Position numbers and translations under genes: made by a program. A DNA stretch of 64,000 bases from Nocardiopsis listeri NBRC 13360 (GTDB lineage Bacteria; Actinomycetota; Actinomycetes; Streptosporangiales; Streptosporangiaceae). The stretch covers positions 23,254 through 87,253 of the forward strand of contig NZ_BCSH01000037.1 of the NCBI RefSeq assembly GCF_001570765.1, in the 5' to 3' direction. The notes below the pieces were generated by a model, which ran no database searches, was not told the origin of the DNA, and saw nothing but the letters and a program-made list of their open reading frames with translations. Shown piece after piece: positions 41,450 through 50,072 of the stretch (position 1 is its first letter; each line of letters begins with the position of its first letter).

Positions 41450-41455
41450 TACCCT
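41450..41455 (+). promoter_or_regulatory. -10 box TACCCT for leaderless nth
   Basis: TACCCT ends six bases before the ATG at 41462. The GTG at 41456 is directly beside the hexamer and cannot be the start of this message. Confidence 0.55.
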
Positions 41456-41461
41456 GTGACG

Positions 41462-42205
41462 ATGCCTCGTGACACCCCTGACGCACTCGCGGAGGAGCCC
41501 ACGCCCACCGGTGAGAGCCGGTTGGCGCTGGTCCGACGCGCACGGAAGATGTACCGGGAGCTCTCCGAGCTCTATCCGGACGCCCACGCCGAACTGAACT
41601 TCACCACTCCTTTGGAGCTTCTGGTCGCGACGATCCTGTCGGCGCAGTGCACCGACAAGAGGGTCAACCAGGTCACTCCGGCGCTCTTCGCGCGCTATCC
41701 CGACGCCGAGGCCTACGCATCGGCCGGGCGTGAGGAGCTGGAGGAGATGATCCGTTCCACGGGGTTCTTCCGGGCCAAGGCCAACAGCCTGATCGGTTTG
41801 GGTCAGGCCTTGTGCGAACGGCACGGCGGTGAGGTTCCGGGAAACCTCACAGACCTGGTCAAACTACCCGGTGTGGGACGAAAAACCGCAAACGTACTGC
41901 TCGGTAACGCCTTCGATGTGCCGGGTATCACGGTCGACACCCATTTCGGACGACTCGTCCGACGGTTCGGGTGGACCGAGGAAGAGGACCCGGTCAAGGT
42001 CGAGCACGCGATCGGCGAGCTCTTCCCACGCAAGGACTGGACGATGCTGTCCCACCGAGTGGTCTGGCATGGCCGACGGGTCTGCCACGCGCGCCGCCCG
42101 GCCTGTGGAGCCTGCGTGGTGGCGCACTGGTGCCCGTCCTTCGGGGAGGGACCCACCGATCCGCCGACCGCCGAGAAGCTGTTGCGCATGCGTTCGTTCG
42201 CATGA
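41462..42205 (+). CDS. nth: Endonuclease III
   Basis: A 247-residue DNA glycosylase/AP lyase of base excision repair that removes oxidised pyrimidines. The helix-hairpin-helix LPGVGRKTA holds catalytic Lys141, Asp159 is in VDTHFGR, and Cys208, 215, 218 and 224 form the C-x6-C-x2-C-x5-C iron-sulfur site. An N-terminal extension of about 25 residues precedes the core. It is divergent from crp, an order shared with mycobacteria and streptomycetes. A palindromic hairpin follows the stop. Confidence 0.96.
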   Translation: MPRDTPDALAEEPTPTGESRLALVRRARKMYRELSELYPDAHAELNFTTPLELLVATILSAQCTDKRVNQVTPALFARYPDAEAYASAGREELEEMIRSTGFFRAKANSLIGLGQALCERHGGEVPGNLTDLVKLPGVGRKTANVLLGNAFDVPGITVDTHFGRLVRRFGWTEEEDPVKVEHAIGELFPRKDWTMLSHRVVWHGRRVCHARRPACGACVVAHWCPSFGEGPTDPPTAEKLLRMRSFA

Positions 42206-42207
42206 GC

Positions 42208-42233
42208 CGGTTCCGGGAACGTTCCCGGAACCG
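42208..42233. terminator. Perfect palindrome after nth
   Basis: A 26-base perfect palindrome (CGGTTCCGGGAAC and complement) two bases past the nth stop. It can form a hairpin with the tip opened. Confidence 0.6.
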
Positions 42234-42296
42234 ACCGGAGACCGCCCCATCGCACAGGTGAGGGCCGGTCCCCGGGAAGCACCCGGCGGCAGTTTG

Positions 42297-42302
42297 TACC
42301 CT
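42297..42302 (+). promoter_or_regulatory. -10 box TACCCT for a small leaderless gene
   Basis: The same hexamer and six-base spacing as at nth, this time before the GTG at 42309. Confidence 0.4.
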
Positions 42303-42308
42303 GATCAC

Positions 42309-42440
42309 GTGAGTGCGCACACATCTGCCCCCGAGACGGGCCTGGCTCGGGCCCGACCACGTGCTCCGGCGGACTTCGACACCGTGGCGGAACACGAGAG
42401 CTCCCACCATCAGATGACCGGTTGGGAACCACCCGGGTGA
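42309..42440 (+). CDS. Possible 43-residue leaderless protein
   Basis: A GTG with a TACCCT box six bases upstream opens a 43-codon frame in the 328-base gap between nth and the CoA-type Nudix gene. The product starts with VSAHTSAPETGLARARPRAP and ends MTGWEPPG, contains two His-rich stretches, and shows no membrane segment or family I know. Third positions are G/C-rich. It could be a small protein or an upstream leader frame whose translation affects the Nudix gene 94 bases further on. Confidence 0.35.
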   Translation: MSAHTSAPETGLARARPRAPADFDTVAEHESSHHQMTGWEPPG

Positions 42441-42533
42441 ACCTCCCGGACGATCTCGCGCGACGCGTGTCCCGCGAGACGTCCACACCCTGGCCAAAGA
42501 CGACGGCGCGTTGACCCCGGAACAGGTTCCTTC

Positions 42534-43187
42534 ATGAACTCGACCCCGCTCTGGCTGTCCGCCCTCGCGGACGCCGCCCGGACCATGCCGGTGCCCGAAC
42601 CCATGCGCCCGCCGGCGCGAGGCGGCCGGGAATCGGCGGTCCTCATCCTGTTCGGTGAGACCGACCGCGGACCCGACCTGCTGCTCATCCAGCGAAAGGC
42701 CGGCCTTCGCCGGCACGCCGGCCAACCGGCCTTCCCCGGTGGCCGGATCGAACTCACCGACCCCTCACCCGAGGCCGCCGCCCTGCGCGAGGCCGAGGAG
42801 GAGACCGGGGCGATCCCGGCCGGGATCGACGTGGTGGGCCGACTGCCCGAGCTCTACCTGAGCTTCAGCGACTTCCGTGTCGCCCCCGTGCTCGGTTGGT
42901 GGCGCGAGCCCTCCGAGGTGCGAGCGGCGGACATCGACGAGGTCGCCGCGGTCTCCCGCGTCCCCATCGCCGACCTGGCCGATCCGGCCAACCGGGTCAA
43001 GGTGCGCTACGGCGACGGATCGATGTGGGGCCCGGGTTTCCGGGTCGACGGCATGCTCGTGTGGGGCTTCACCGGAAAGATCATCGACGAGCTTCTCGTG
43101 CTCGGTGGATGGGAACTTCCGTGGCGCGTCCGGGGTCTCACAGACGAGTTCGAAGCCACCCCGCAGGGTCTGCGTCCGGTCGGTTAA
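42534..43187 (+). CDS. CoA-diphosphatase-type Nudix hydrolase
   Basis: A 217-residue Nudix protein with the extra NuCoA signature LRRHAGQPAFPGG directly before the Nudix box, then RIELTDPSPEAAALREAEE and ETG. These mark the CoA pyrophosphatase group, which splits CoA into phosphopantetheine and 3',5'-ADP. Length is normal. No clear ribosome site precedes the ATG (gaacaggttccttc). It is followed by the MarP-like protease gene after 24 bases and is probably co-transcribed with it. Confidence 0.9.
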   Translation: MNSTPLWLSALADAARTMPVPEPMRPPARGGRESAVLILFGETDRGPDLLLIQRKAGLRRHAGQPAFPGGRIELTDPSPEAAALREAEEETGAIPAGIDVVGRLPELYLSFSDFRVAPVLGWWREPSEVRAADIDEVAAVSRVPIADLADPANRVKVRYGDGSMWGPGFRVDGMLVWGFTGKIIDELLVLGGWELPWRVRGLTDEFEATPQGLRPVG

Positions 43188-43211
43188 CCGCTCACCTTTT
43201 GGAGGACAACC

Positions 43212-44390
43212 GTGCTCGACGCGGTTCTGGTCGTCCTGTTGCTGCTGTTCGCGGTGACCGGCTACCGACAAGGATTCATCGTCGGGGTGTTCAGCTTCGT
43301 CGGTTTCATCGGCGGAGGCGTGATCGCCGCCCTGACCGCACCCGGACCGATCCAGAACTGGATCGAGGATCCGGGGCGACAGGCGTTGCTGGCGATCGCG
43401 GTGGTGTTCCTGGCCGCCGCGCTCGGACAGTTCCTCGCCTCCTACCTGGGCACCCTGGTGCGTAACAAGGTCACCTGGGATTCGGCGCGCGTCGTGGACG
43501 CCCTGGGTGGTGCGCTCATCAGCGGCCTGTCCGTACTGCTCGTCGCCTGGTTCATCGGCAGCACGGTCGCCAACTCCGCGCTTCCACACGTCTCACAGCA
43601 GGTCAGGGACTCGCGGATCCTCCAATCGGTGGACACGCTCATGCCCGACGCCGCACACCAGGGCTTCTCCACCTTCCGGCGGGTGGTGGACCAGAGCGCC
43701 TTCCCGCAGGTCTTCAGTGGTCTGGGCACGGGGGAACTCGCCGAGGTGGAGCCGCCGGACCCGGACGTCCTCACCACACCCGAACTCATCGAGTCGAGCC
43801 GCAGCGTGGTCAAGGTCCTGGGCACGGCCCCCTCGTGCCAGCGACGCGTGGAGGGGACCGGGTTCGTCTACGGGGACGACCGCATCATGACCAACGCGCA
43901 CGTGGTCGCCGGGGTCACCGACGACATGCGCGTGGTCACCAGGGACGGCCACCAGTTGCCCGCGACCCTGGTGCTGTTCGACGCCCAGCAGGACCTGGCG
44001 GTGCTGCACGTTCCCGGACTGGACCTGAACCCGCTGGAATTCGACCACGACGCGGACCAGGGCGACGACGCGGTCGTCGCGGGCTTCCCGCGCAACAGTG
44101 GCTTCACCGCGGTGCCCGCGCGTATCCGGGCCGAGCAGACCGCGCAAGGGTCGGACTTCTACCACTCCCAGCAGGTGAGCCGGGAGATCTACCAGGTTCG
44201 CGCGGTGGTGCGTCCCGGTAACTCCGGTGGCCCGCTGCTCGCCCCGGACGGATCGGTCTACGGGGTCGTGTTCGCGGCCGCCACCAACGAGGACGAGACC
44301 GGTTACGTGCTGACCGCCGACGAGATCGCGGAGAACGCCCAGGAAGGGCTTTCCGCCACTTCCGAGGTCTCGTCCCAGACCTGTGACTGA
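43212..44390 (+). CDS. marP: MarP-like membrane serine protease
   Basis: A 392-residue protein. Residues 1 to about 160 form a CvpA-type domain of four membrane helices. A trypsin-like protease follows on the outer side with His (TNAHVVAG), Asp (DLAVLHVPG) and Ser (RPGNSGGPLL). Two cysteines, one before the protease (PSCQRR) and one near the C-terminus (SQTCD), match the disulfide pair that controls mycobacterial MarP, which is needed for acid and oxidative stress survival. GGAGG lies before the GTG start. The nth-Nudix-marP order matches mycobacteria as I recall. Confidence 0.9.
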   Translation: MLDAVLVVLLLLFAVTGYRQGFIVGVFSFVGFIGGGVIAALTAPGPIQNWIEDPGRQALLAIAVVFLAAALGQFLASYLGTLVRNKVTWDSARVVDALGGALISGLSVLLVAWFIGSTVANSALPHVSQQVRDSRILQSVDTLMPDAAHQGFSTFRRVVDQSAFPQVFSGLGTGELAEVEPPDPDVLTTPELIESSRSVVKVLGTAPSCQRRVEGTGFVYGDDRIMTNAHVVAGVTDDMRVVTRDGHQLPATLVLFDAQQDLAVLHVPGLDLNPLEFDHDADQGDDAVVAGFPRNSGFTAVPARIRAEQTAQGSDFYHSQQVSREIYQVRAVVRPGNSGGPLLAPDGSVYGVVFAAATNEDETGYVLTADEIAENAQEGLSATSEVSSQTCD

Positions 44391-44488
44391 GCAGGTCTCA
44401 GCGCGCCGTACAACGCCGCCCCGGGCCGGTTCCGGGGCGTCCCGGCGGGCGGAGGCCACCAGGGCGGTCGGACGAGTGTGAACACGAA

Positions 44489-44520
44489 GGGGGCGCCTTC
44501 CCGCCCGGGAAGGCGCCCCC
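44489..44520. terminator. Bidirectional terminator after marP
   Basis: A 15-base-pair perfect stem around CC (opened to a larger loop in practice), between the convergent marP and ApgA-like genes. Confidence 0.88.
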
Positions 44521-44582
44521 TCGTCGTATTCATCTCGACGGTCCGGTCGATCCGGCCTTGGAGACCAGGTCGCCGAACAACC

Positions 44583-45137
44583 TCAGTTCGAGCTCGGATC
44601 CTGGGCTTGATCGGTGCCCAGAGGCCAGCTCATGCGCACCACCGTTCCCAGTTCCTGCGGCTCGATGCTCACCTCGTCCGCGAGGCCGGTGATCACCGCA
44701 AGGCCGAGGCCGGGGGAGAACCCGGAGATGCCCCCCGGAGGGGTGTCATCGCCATCGAGGAAAAGGCCGTCGAGTAGGGGTTCGACATGCTTGAAGGTCT
44801 CGTCCGAGTCCTTGGAGGGGGCTCGATCGGAGACCACGACCTCGAATCGTCGTGTGGCGCTCCCGTTGGCGCGTGCTGCTCGGCTCGTGGTGTCGGTGCG
44901 GGACTCCGACACCGGATCAGCTCCGCTCCCGTCGATCAGCTGGAGCAGGATCGGCTGTGTCGGACAGTGCAGCTTGTGAGCCGCCACCGCCCGGGAGCAG
45001 GCCTCACCGACCGCCAGCCTGATCTCATCGATCGCGGAGGCGGCGATTCCCGCCCGCCGCGCGACGGTCGCGGCCATGAGCCGAGCCGTGCGCACGTGAG
45101 CGGGGAGCGCGCTGATCGTGAGCGTGATGGTTGCCAT
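44583..45137 (-). CDS. RsbW-like anti-sigma protein, ApgA-like partner of BldG
   Basis: A 184-residue GHKL-fold protein with the N-box region EIRLAVGEACSRAV and a G2-like FSPGLGLAVITGLADEV. Between them lies a charged insertion of about 60 residues (DGSGADPVSESRTDTTS region). It starts 13 bases after the bldG stop. In Streptomyces coelicolor the gene next to bldG encodes the anti-sigma factor ApgA, and the position and size here agree. It would bind and probably phosphorylate BldG, releasing or holding a sigma factor encoded elsewhere. Confidence 0.85.
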   Translation of the reverse strand: MATITLTISALPAHVRTARLMAATVARRAGIAASAIDEIRLAVGEACSRAVAAHKLHCPTQPILLQLIDGSGADPVSESRTDTTSRAARANGSATRRFEVVVSDRAPSKDSDETFKHVEPLLDGLFLDGDDTPPGGISGFSPGLGLAVITGLADEVSIEPQELGTVVRMSWPLGTDQAQDPSSN

Positions 45138-45150
45138 CGCTCGCTCTGGG

Positions 45151-45498
45151 CTACTTCGCGGAGCGCTTGTCGATGGCTTCCTGCACCGTGTCGTGGATGC
45201 CGAACACCTTGGTCAGACCGGTGATCCGGAAGATCTTCAGGATCCGCTCCTGGGTGCACACCAGGTCCAGCGTCCCGTCGTGAGCACGGACGCGCTTCAG
45301 CCCGCCCACGAGCACACCGAGTCCCGTCGAGTCCAGGAACTCCACCTTCTCCATGTTGACCACGAGGTAGAAGTTGCCCTTGTTCACCAGGTCTATGAGC
45401 AGCTCGCGAAGTCGGGGCGCGGTATAGACATCGATCTCACCCTCAACGACAACGATCTCGGTGTCGCCCTCGGTGTAATGATCAAGCTTCAAGTCCAC
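45151..45498 (-). CDS. bldG: BldG anti-sigma factor antagonist
   Basis: A 115-residue STAS protein very close to Streptomyces Bld[17 protein letters not shown], then [20 protein letters not shown] and [16 protein letters not shown]. The phosphorylatable Ser is residue 57, the same number as in BldG. BldG is required for morphological differentiation and antibiotic synthesis and antagonises several anti-sigma factors. GGAGG precedes the GTG. It leads a two-gene operon with the ApgA-like gene and is divergent from the helicase gene, as in S. coelicolor. Confidence 0.94.
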   Translation of the reverse strand: MDLKLDHYTEGDTEIVVVEGEIDVYTAPRLRELLIDLVNKGNFYLVVNMEKVEFLDSTGLGVLVGGLKRVRAHDGTLDLVCTQERILKIFRITGLTKVFGIHDTVQEAIDKRSAK

Positions 45499-45732
45499 AA
45501 GTCCTCCAGCGCCGAACCGCGAATTCTCGCGAATGGTCTCTGCCGGGCGTTACCCCACCAGCACGCATTCAACCACGGGTATCCCGAGTGTCTGCCCGCC
45601 CTGGGGGCGGGAAAACGGTGACCCCGCGCAACTCTTCCCTCGGATGTCACACTGAAACCGATGCGCATCGGTACCCGAGCCTTGCCCGGAGGGTCGTGTG
45701 CCCTGTGAACGTGTCCACTGAGAGGGGTCTCG

Positions 45733-48036
45733 ATGAGGCGGTCGGAGCCCGTGCTCCCCGGTGTGTGGCGTGACGACACCCGGTACCCGCAGGTCACCCA
45801 CATCGAGCATGTGACCCGGAACGCGGGAGTGAGCGGGGACTGGCCGCAGTGGACAGCTCCCCACCTGGTCGAACGGCTGGCCGAACGGGGGATCACGAAC
45901 CCGTGGTCCCACCAGACGGCAGCCGCGGACCTCGCACGTTCGGGCCGCGATGTGATCATAGCCACGGGCACCGCCTCGGGAAAGTCGCTCGCCTTCCTTA
46001 TGCCCGCCGTGGACGCGATCGACGCGGGCGGAACGGTGCTCTACCTCTCACCCACCAAGGCACTCGCCCAGGACCAACTCCGATGGATTACGGACTTGGG
46101 GCTTCCCGGCATGCGTGCGGCCGTATATGACGGTGACACCTCCCCCGAAGAGCGCACCTGGGTACGCGAGCACGCCGGGTACGTGCTCACCAACCCGGAC
46201 ATGTTGCACCACGGAATGCTCCCCAGGCACGGCGCGTGGGCCCGCTTCCTGCGGCGACTCCGCTACGTGGTGATCGACGAGGCTCACCGGTACCGCGGGG
46301 TTTTCGGGTCGCACGTCGCCCAGATCCTGCGGCGTCTGCGCAGGGTGTGCGCCCGCTACCGTTCGGAACCGGTGTTCGTGCTGGCCTCGGCCACTTCCGG
46401 GTCCCCGGCGCAGAGCGCCACTCGGCTGACCGGTGTACCGGTGACCGCGATCACCGAGGACGGCTCACCACGACCGGCTCTGTCCGTGGCCCTGGTGGAA
46501 CCGGAGATGACCGACCTCACCGGTGAGCAGGGCGCGCCGATCCGTCGTACCGCACCCTCCCAGGCCGCCGAGATGCTGGTCGACCTGGTGCGGGACCGGG
46601 TGCGGACCCTGGTCTTCGTGCGTTCCCGGCAGGGTGCGGAGGTGGTGGCGTTGTCCGCCCAGCGGATGCTCACCGAGCAGGGCGAGCACGACCTGGCCGA
46701 ACGGGTGGCGGCGTACCGGGGCGGGTACCTGGCCGATGACCGGCGGCGCCTGGAAGAAGCACTCCGTTCGGGAGAGCTGCTGGGTCTGGCGAGCACTAAC
46801 GCCCTCGAACTGGGGGTGGACATCAGCGGGTTGGACGCGGTGCTCATCGTCGGGTGGCCGGGGACGCTGGCCTCCCTGTGGCAGCAGGCCGGGCGCGCGG
46901 GCCGGCGCGGCAACGACGCGCTGGCCGTGTTCATCGCCCGGGACGATCCCCTCGACACCTACCTGGCCCACCACCCCGAGGCCATTTTCGGACGATCGGT
47001 CGAGGCCACCGTCCTCGACCCGGAAAACCCGCACATCCTCGGTCCACACCTGTGCGCGGCCGCCCAGGAGCTTCCGATCACCCGTGCCGACTTCGACCTC
47101 TTCGGAGAGAGTACGCCGGGCAGACTCGACGAACTCGTGGCGCGAGGGCTGTTGAGAAAACGCCCACGGGGGTGGTTCTGGACCAGCAACGAGAGGGCCA
47201 GTGACCTCGCCGATATCCGCGGTTCGGGGGGACCACCCGTGCAGATCGTCGACACGGGCAGCGGCCAACTGCTCGGGGAGATCGACGAGGCCGCCGCGCA
47301 CGGCACCGTTCACCCCGGTGCCGTCTATCTCCATCAGGGGATCACCCACCTGGTCGACGACCTCGATCTGGACGAGGGCGTGGCCCTGGTGCACACCGCC
47401 GAGCCGCCCTACAGCACGTGGGCGCGCGACACCACGGACATCACCATCCGTTCCGTACTGCGCCAGGAGACCTGGCCGAGCGGTGCGAGCGTGCACTTCG
47501 GCGAGGTCGAGGTGGTCCGCCAGGTGGTGGGGTTCCTCAAACGCGACGTGCGCACCGGTTCGGTCCTCGGCGAACAGCCCCTCGACATGCCCGAACGCAC
47601 GCTCCAGACCCGAGCGGTCTGGTGGACGCTGACCGAGGAGGGCGAGAACCGGCTGCGCGAGGAGGACGTGGGCCTGCTCGGCGCCGCACACGCGGCCGAA
47701 CACGCCTCCATCGGCATGCTGCCCCTGTTGGCCACCTGCGACCGGTGGGACATCGGAGGCGTCTCCACCTCACTGCACTCCGACACCGGCCGCCTGACGG
47801 TGTTCGTCTACGACGGCTACGAGGGCGGTGCCGGTTTCGCCGAACGCGGTCACGCCGCCGCCCGAGAGTGGCTCACGGCGACCCGGGCGGTGATCGCGGA
47901 CTGCGAGTGCGAACAGGGGTGTCCCTCCTGTGTCCAGTCGCCCAAGTGCGGCACGGGCAACGAGCCGTTGAGCAAGTCCGGCGCGCTGCGGCTTCTGGAC
48001 GAGGTCCTCGGTGAGGTCACCGAAGAGGGCGACTGA
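45733..48036 (+). CDS. DEAD/DEAH-box helicase with DUF1998, MrfA/YprA-like
   Basis: A 767-residue superfamily 2 helicase with P-loop GTASGKS, DEAH, motif III SATSGSPA and motif VI QQAGRAGRRG. The C-terminal DUF1998/MZB domain carries four cysteines (CECEQGCPSC and PKCG) that bind zinc. The family includes Bacillus MrfA, which with the nuclease MrfB repairs mitomycin lesions, and yeast Hrq1. No MrfB-like nuclease is adjacent. GAGAGGGG precedes the ATG. The gene beside bldG in Streptomyces encodes the same family. Confidence 0.92.
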   Translation: MRRSEPVLPGVWRDDTRYPQVTHIEHVTRNAGVSGDWPQWTAPHLVERLAERGITNPWSHQTAAADLARSGRDVIIATGTASGKSLAFLMPAVDAIDAGGTVLYLSPTKALAQDQLRWITDLGLPGMRAAVYDGDTSPEERTWVREHAGYVLTNPDMLHHGMLPRHGAWARFLRRLRYVVIDEAHRYRGVFGSHVAQILRRLRRVCARYRSEPVFVLASATSGSPAQSATRLTGVPVTAITEDGSPRPALSVALVEPEMTDLTGEQGAPIRRTAPSQAAEMLVDLVRDRVRTLVFVRSRQGAEVVALSAQRMLTEQGEHDLAERVAAYRGGYLADDRRRLEEALRSGELLGLASTNALELGVDISGLDAVLIVGWPGTLASLWQQAGRAGRRGNDALAVFIARDDPLDTYLAHHPEAIFGRSVEATVLDPENPHILGPHLCAAAQELPITRADFDLFGESTPGRLDELVARGLLRKRPRGWFWTSNERASDLADIRGSGGPPVQIVDTGSGQLLGEIDEAAAHGTVHPGAVYLHQGITHLVDDLDLDEGVALVHTAEPPYSTWARDTTDITIRSVLRQETWPSGASVHFGEVEVVRQVVGFLKRDVRTGSVLGEQPLDMPERTLQTRAVWWTLTEEGENRLREEDVGLLGAAHAAEHASIGMLPLLATCDRWDIGGVSTSLHSDTGRLTVFVYDGYEGGAGFAERGHAAAREWLTATRAVIADCECEQGCPSCVQSPKCGTGNEPLSKSGALRLLDEVLGEVTEEGD

Positions 48037-48120
48037 CCGGGCACCGGAAGCATCTCCGACCAGGGACGGACACCGGGCTCCCGAGGCGGTCCCGGAACAG
48101 ACCTCGGGTGGCGCGCGGAG

Positions 48121-48141
48121 TTATCCACAGGCTGTGGATCG
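48121..48141. promoter_or_regulatory. Palindromic pair of DnaA boxes upstream of the Tad pilin
   Basis: TTATCCACA (exact) and a reverse TGTGGATCG (one mismatch) overlap in a 17-base palindrome centred on G. It lies about 80 bases upstream of the pilin start and could be a DnaA or other operator site. Confidence 0.45.
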
Positions 48142-48219
48142 TCACTTCCATCACGAACCGGGACCGCGCAACCTGGAAATGGGGCGGAACCTCGTCCGCC
48201 CCGTCCCCAGGGAGGTCCC

Positions 48220-48408
48220 GTGTTCCCCTACCCGTGCTCGACCATGCCCGTCCGTCTCGACGACCGAGGGCTGACCACGGCCGAATACGCCATATGCACC
48301 CTCGCGGTGGTGGCGTTCGCCGGACTCCTCTACGTCATCCTCACCGGCGACACCGTCCAGACCGCCCTCACCACGACCATCGTCGATGCGCTCAGCTCCG
48401 ACCGCTGA
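48220..48408 (+). CDS. Flp/Tad pilin-like protein (DUF4244)
   Basis: A 62-residue protein matching DUF4244: RGLTTAEYAICTLAVVAFAG, then YVILTG and VVDAL-like end. The sequence G-LTTAE fits type IV prepilin cleavage after Gly, with Glu at +5, followed by a hydrophobic helix. It is the likely major pilin or pseudopilin of the Tad locus. AGGGAGG precedes the GTG by four bases; an in-frame ATG at 48244 is the alternative. It overlaps the start of the next gene by 23 bases. No prepilin peptidase is encoded in the window. Confidence 0.85.
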   Translation: MFPYPCSTMPVRLDDRGLTTAEYAICTLAVVAFAGLLYVILTGDTVQTALTTTIVDALSSDR

Positions 48409-48742
48409 TCGCGGCTCCACCACGATGGAGACGGCCATGGTGCTTCCGGCACTGCTGCTGGTCCTCGGTATCGCGCTCGGCGCGATCGCGGCGGCCGCCG
48501 CCCAGCTTTCCTGCGCCGACGCGGCACGGATCGGGGCCAGGGCGCTCGCCCGGGGCGAGCCACCGGAACGGGCCCGGGCCCTCGCGCTGAAAGCCGCTCC
48601 GAACGGCGCCCACATCGACCTGACCAACGACGACGACATGGCCCGCGTCACCGTGCGGGCCCGGGTCCGGCTCGGACCCGCCCTCACCCCGCCCGTGGGG
48701 ATCGACGGCAGCGCCGCGGTCCCCCTGGAACCAGGTCCATGA
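48386..48742 (+). CDS. TadE-family pseudopilin
   Basis: A 118-residue protein with RGSTTMETAMVLPALLLVL, a prepilin-type start (G then STTME) and one N-terminal helix, followed by a small extracellular domain. This is the TadE-like protein of actinobacterial Flp loci (Rv3655c-like by my recollection). It overlaps the pilin gene's end and its own stop overlaps the next start (ATGA), so the four genes are one translationally coupled operon. Confidence 0.85.
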   Translation: MRSAPTADRGSTTMETAMVLPALLLVLGIALGAIAAAAAQLSCADAARIGARALARGEPPERARALALKAAPNGAHIDLTNDDDMARVTVRARVRLGPALTPPVGIDGSAAVPLEPGP

Positions 48743-49098
48743 GGGGCGGCGACGTAGGTGCCGGCACCGCGGGGAGCGTTTCCGTGTGCCTGGTGCTGAT
48801 GTTCCTCACCTACGCGCTACTGACCGGCGCCGGGCTGGTCCTGGACCGCGAACGGGTGGGGGCCGCCGCCGACCTGGCGGCGCTCGCGGCGGCGGCCCGT
48901 GCCCATCAGGGGGAGGAGCCGGCCTGCGCGGTGGCCGTCGAGACCGCCTCGGCCAACGGCGCGGACCTCGACGACTGTGCGCTCGACGTCCACACGGTCA
49001 CGGTGACGGCCGTCCTGCCCTCGTCCCTGCTCCCCGTGACCCTGCGGGCCGTCGCCCGAGCCGGCCCCGTCCACGACCCCACCGAGGAGGTGGAATGA
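48739..49098 (+). CDS. Second TadE/TadG-like pilus protein (Rv3654c type)
   Basis: A 119-residue protein with GAGTAGSVSVCLVLMFLTY as its hydrophobic start and ERVGAAADLAALAAA typical of Rv3654c-like flp-pilus proteins. Two further cysteines (EPACAV and LDDCALD) may form a disulfide outside the cell. It overlaps both neighbours by four bases (ATGA). Confidence 0.83.
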   Translation: MRGGDVGAGTAGSVSVCLVLMFLTYALLTGAGLVLDRERVGAAADLAALAAAARAHQGEEPACAVAVETASANGADLDDCALDVHTVTVTAVLPSSLLPVTLRAVARAGPVHDPTEEVE

Positions 49099-49925
49099 CC
49101 GCTCACTCCGTTGTTCTGTGCGCTCTCCTACTCTGTGTTCCCCCACAGCCCACCGATGGAGCCGCCCACTGCCCCACGTCCGCGCCCCCGACCACCCCCG
49201 CCTTGGAGCTCCCCGAGCCGCCGAGCAGGCGAGGCACGTCCCCGGGCGTGGACGCGAAGGCACCCGACGCGGTTGCCGAAACCGACGCTGACGCGGATAC
49301 CGGCACAGGTTTCCTCGGGCCCCTCGCCGACTGTGTCGCCGTACTGGAGGACGAGGCCTCCGGTGGGGACGACGCGAAGGAGCGCGCGGACGAATTCGAG
49401 GATCCGGGCGAGGACATCGATCCGCCGGCCCCGACCCCGGCGGAACCGACGTCCGAGCCATCGGCCGCACCATCGTCCGTGCCCGATCCGGGGCCGGCGG
49501 GCCCCGAGGCCGGATCCGAAACGGAACCCACGCCCGAACCGGGGCAGAGGGAGGAGGACAGCGCCGCTCCGGTGGTCGCCCCGTCCCCGTCCCCCGAGCC
49601 TCGGCCGACGGAGAACGGAACGGTGAGTCGGGCCTCCGAGACCACGCGTCCGACCCCGTCCGTCGACCACGACCAGGGCGTCGGTGAACGACCACCGAGC
49701 AAAAAGGTGGAGGAACCTCAGGAGACGGGTTCCGTGGACGGTCTCGCGTTCGAGGAGGCCTCGGCCACGAGCGCGTTCGGGCGCGCCGTCGGGGTCACTT
49801 CGACCACCCTGCTGTTCCTGCTCGCGGCCGGCACCCTCGGGTTGCGCCTGGCCGTGGGCTGGCCGCGATTTCCGCCGCTCTACCTGGGTCGTCGTCGCCT
49901 GAGCGATGACCTCGACATCCACTGA
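49095..49925 (+). CDS. Secreted Pro/Glu-rich surface protein with a C-terminal anchor
   Basis: A 276-residue protein with a short signal peptide (VVLCALLLCVPP), a low-complexity Pro, Glu, Ser and Thr stretch of about 190 residues (PTPAEPTSEPSAAP), and a C-terminal membrane helix (TSTTLLFLLAAGTLG) with a basic cytosolic tail. It starts inside the preceding stop (ATGA), with GAGGAGG upstream. The layout suggests a wall-spanning stalk in the pilus operon. I know no characterised homologue. Confidence 0.72.
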   Translation: MTAHSVVLCALLLCVPPQPTDGAAHCPTSAPPTTPALELPEPPSRRGTSPGVDAKAPDAVAETDADADTGTGFLGPLADCVAVLEDEASGGDDAKERADEFEDPGEDIDPPAPTPAEPTSEPSAAPSSVPDPGPAGPEAGSETEPTPEPGQREEDSAAPVVAPSPSPEPRPTENGTVSRASETTRPTPSVDHDQGVGERPPSKKVEEPQETGSVDGLAFEEASATSAFGRAVGVTSTTLLFLLAAGTLGLRLAVGWPRFPPLYLGRRRLSDDLDIH

Positions 49926-50072
49926 CGTGAGCCGGGCCGGGGGAGAGATCCCCCGGTGACGGGAAACCGGGCATCGGCCCGCGGGGCGCTCGGACCTGCC
50001 GAGACCCACCGGTCATGGTCCTCGACGCACCGTCCTTCGTTCCCGGAGCCCCATCCTCGGTGTGACAGAGCC

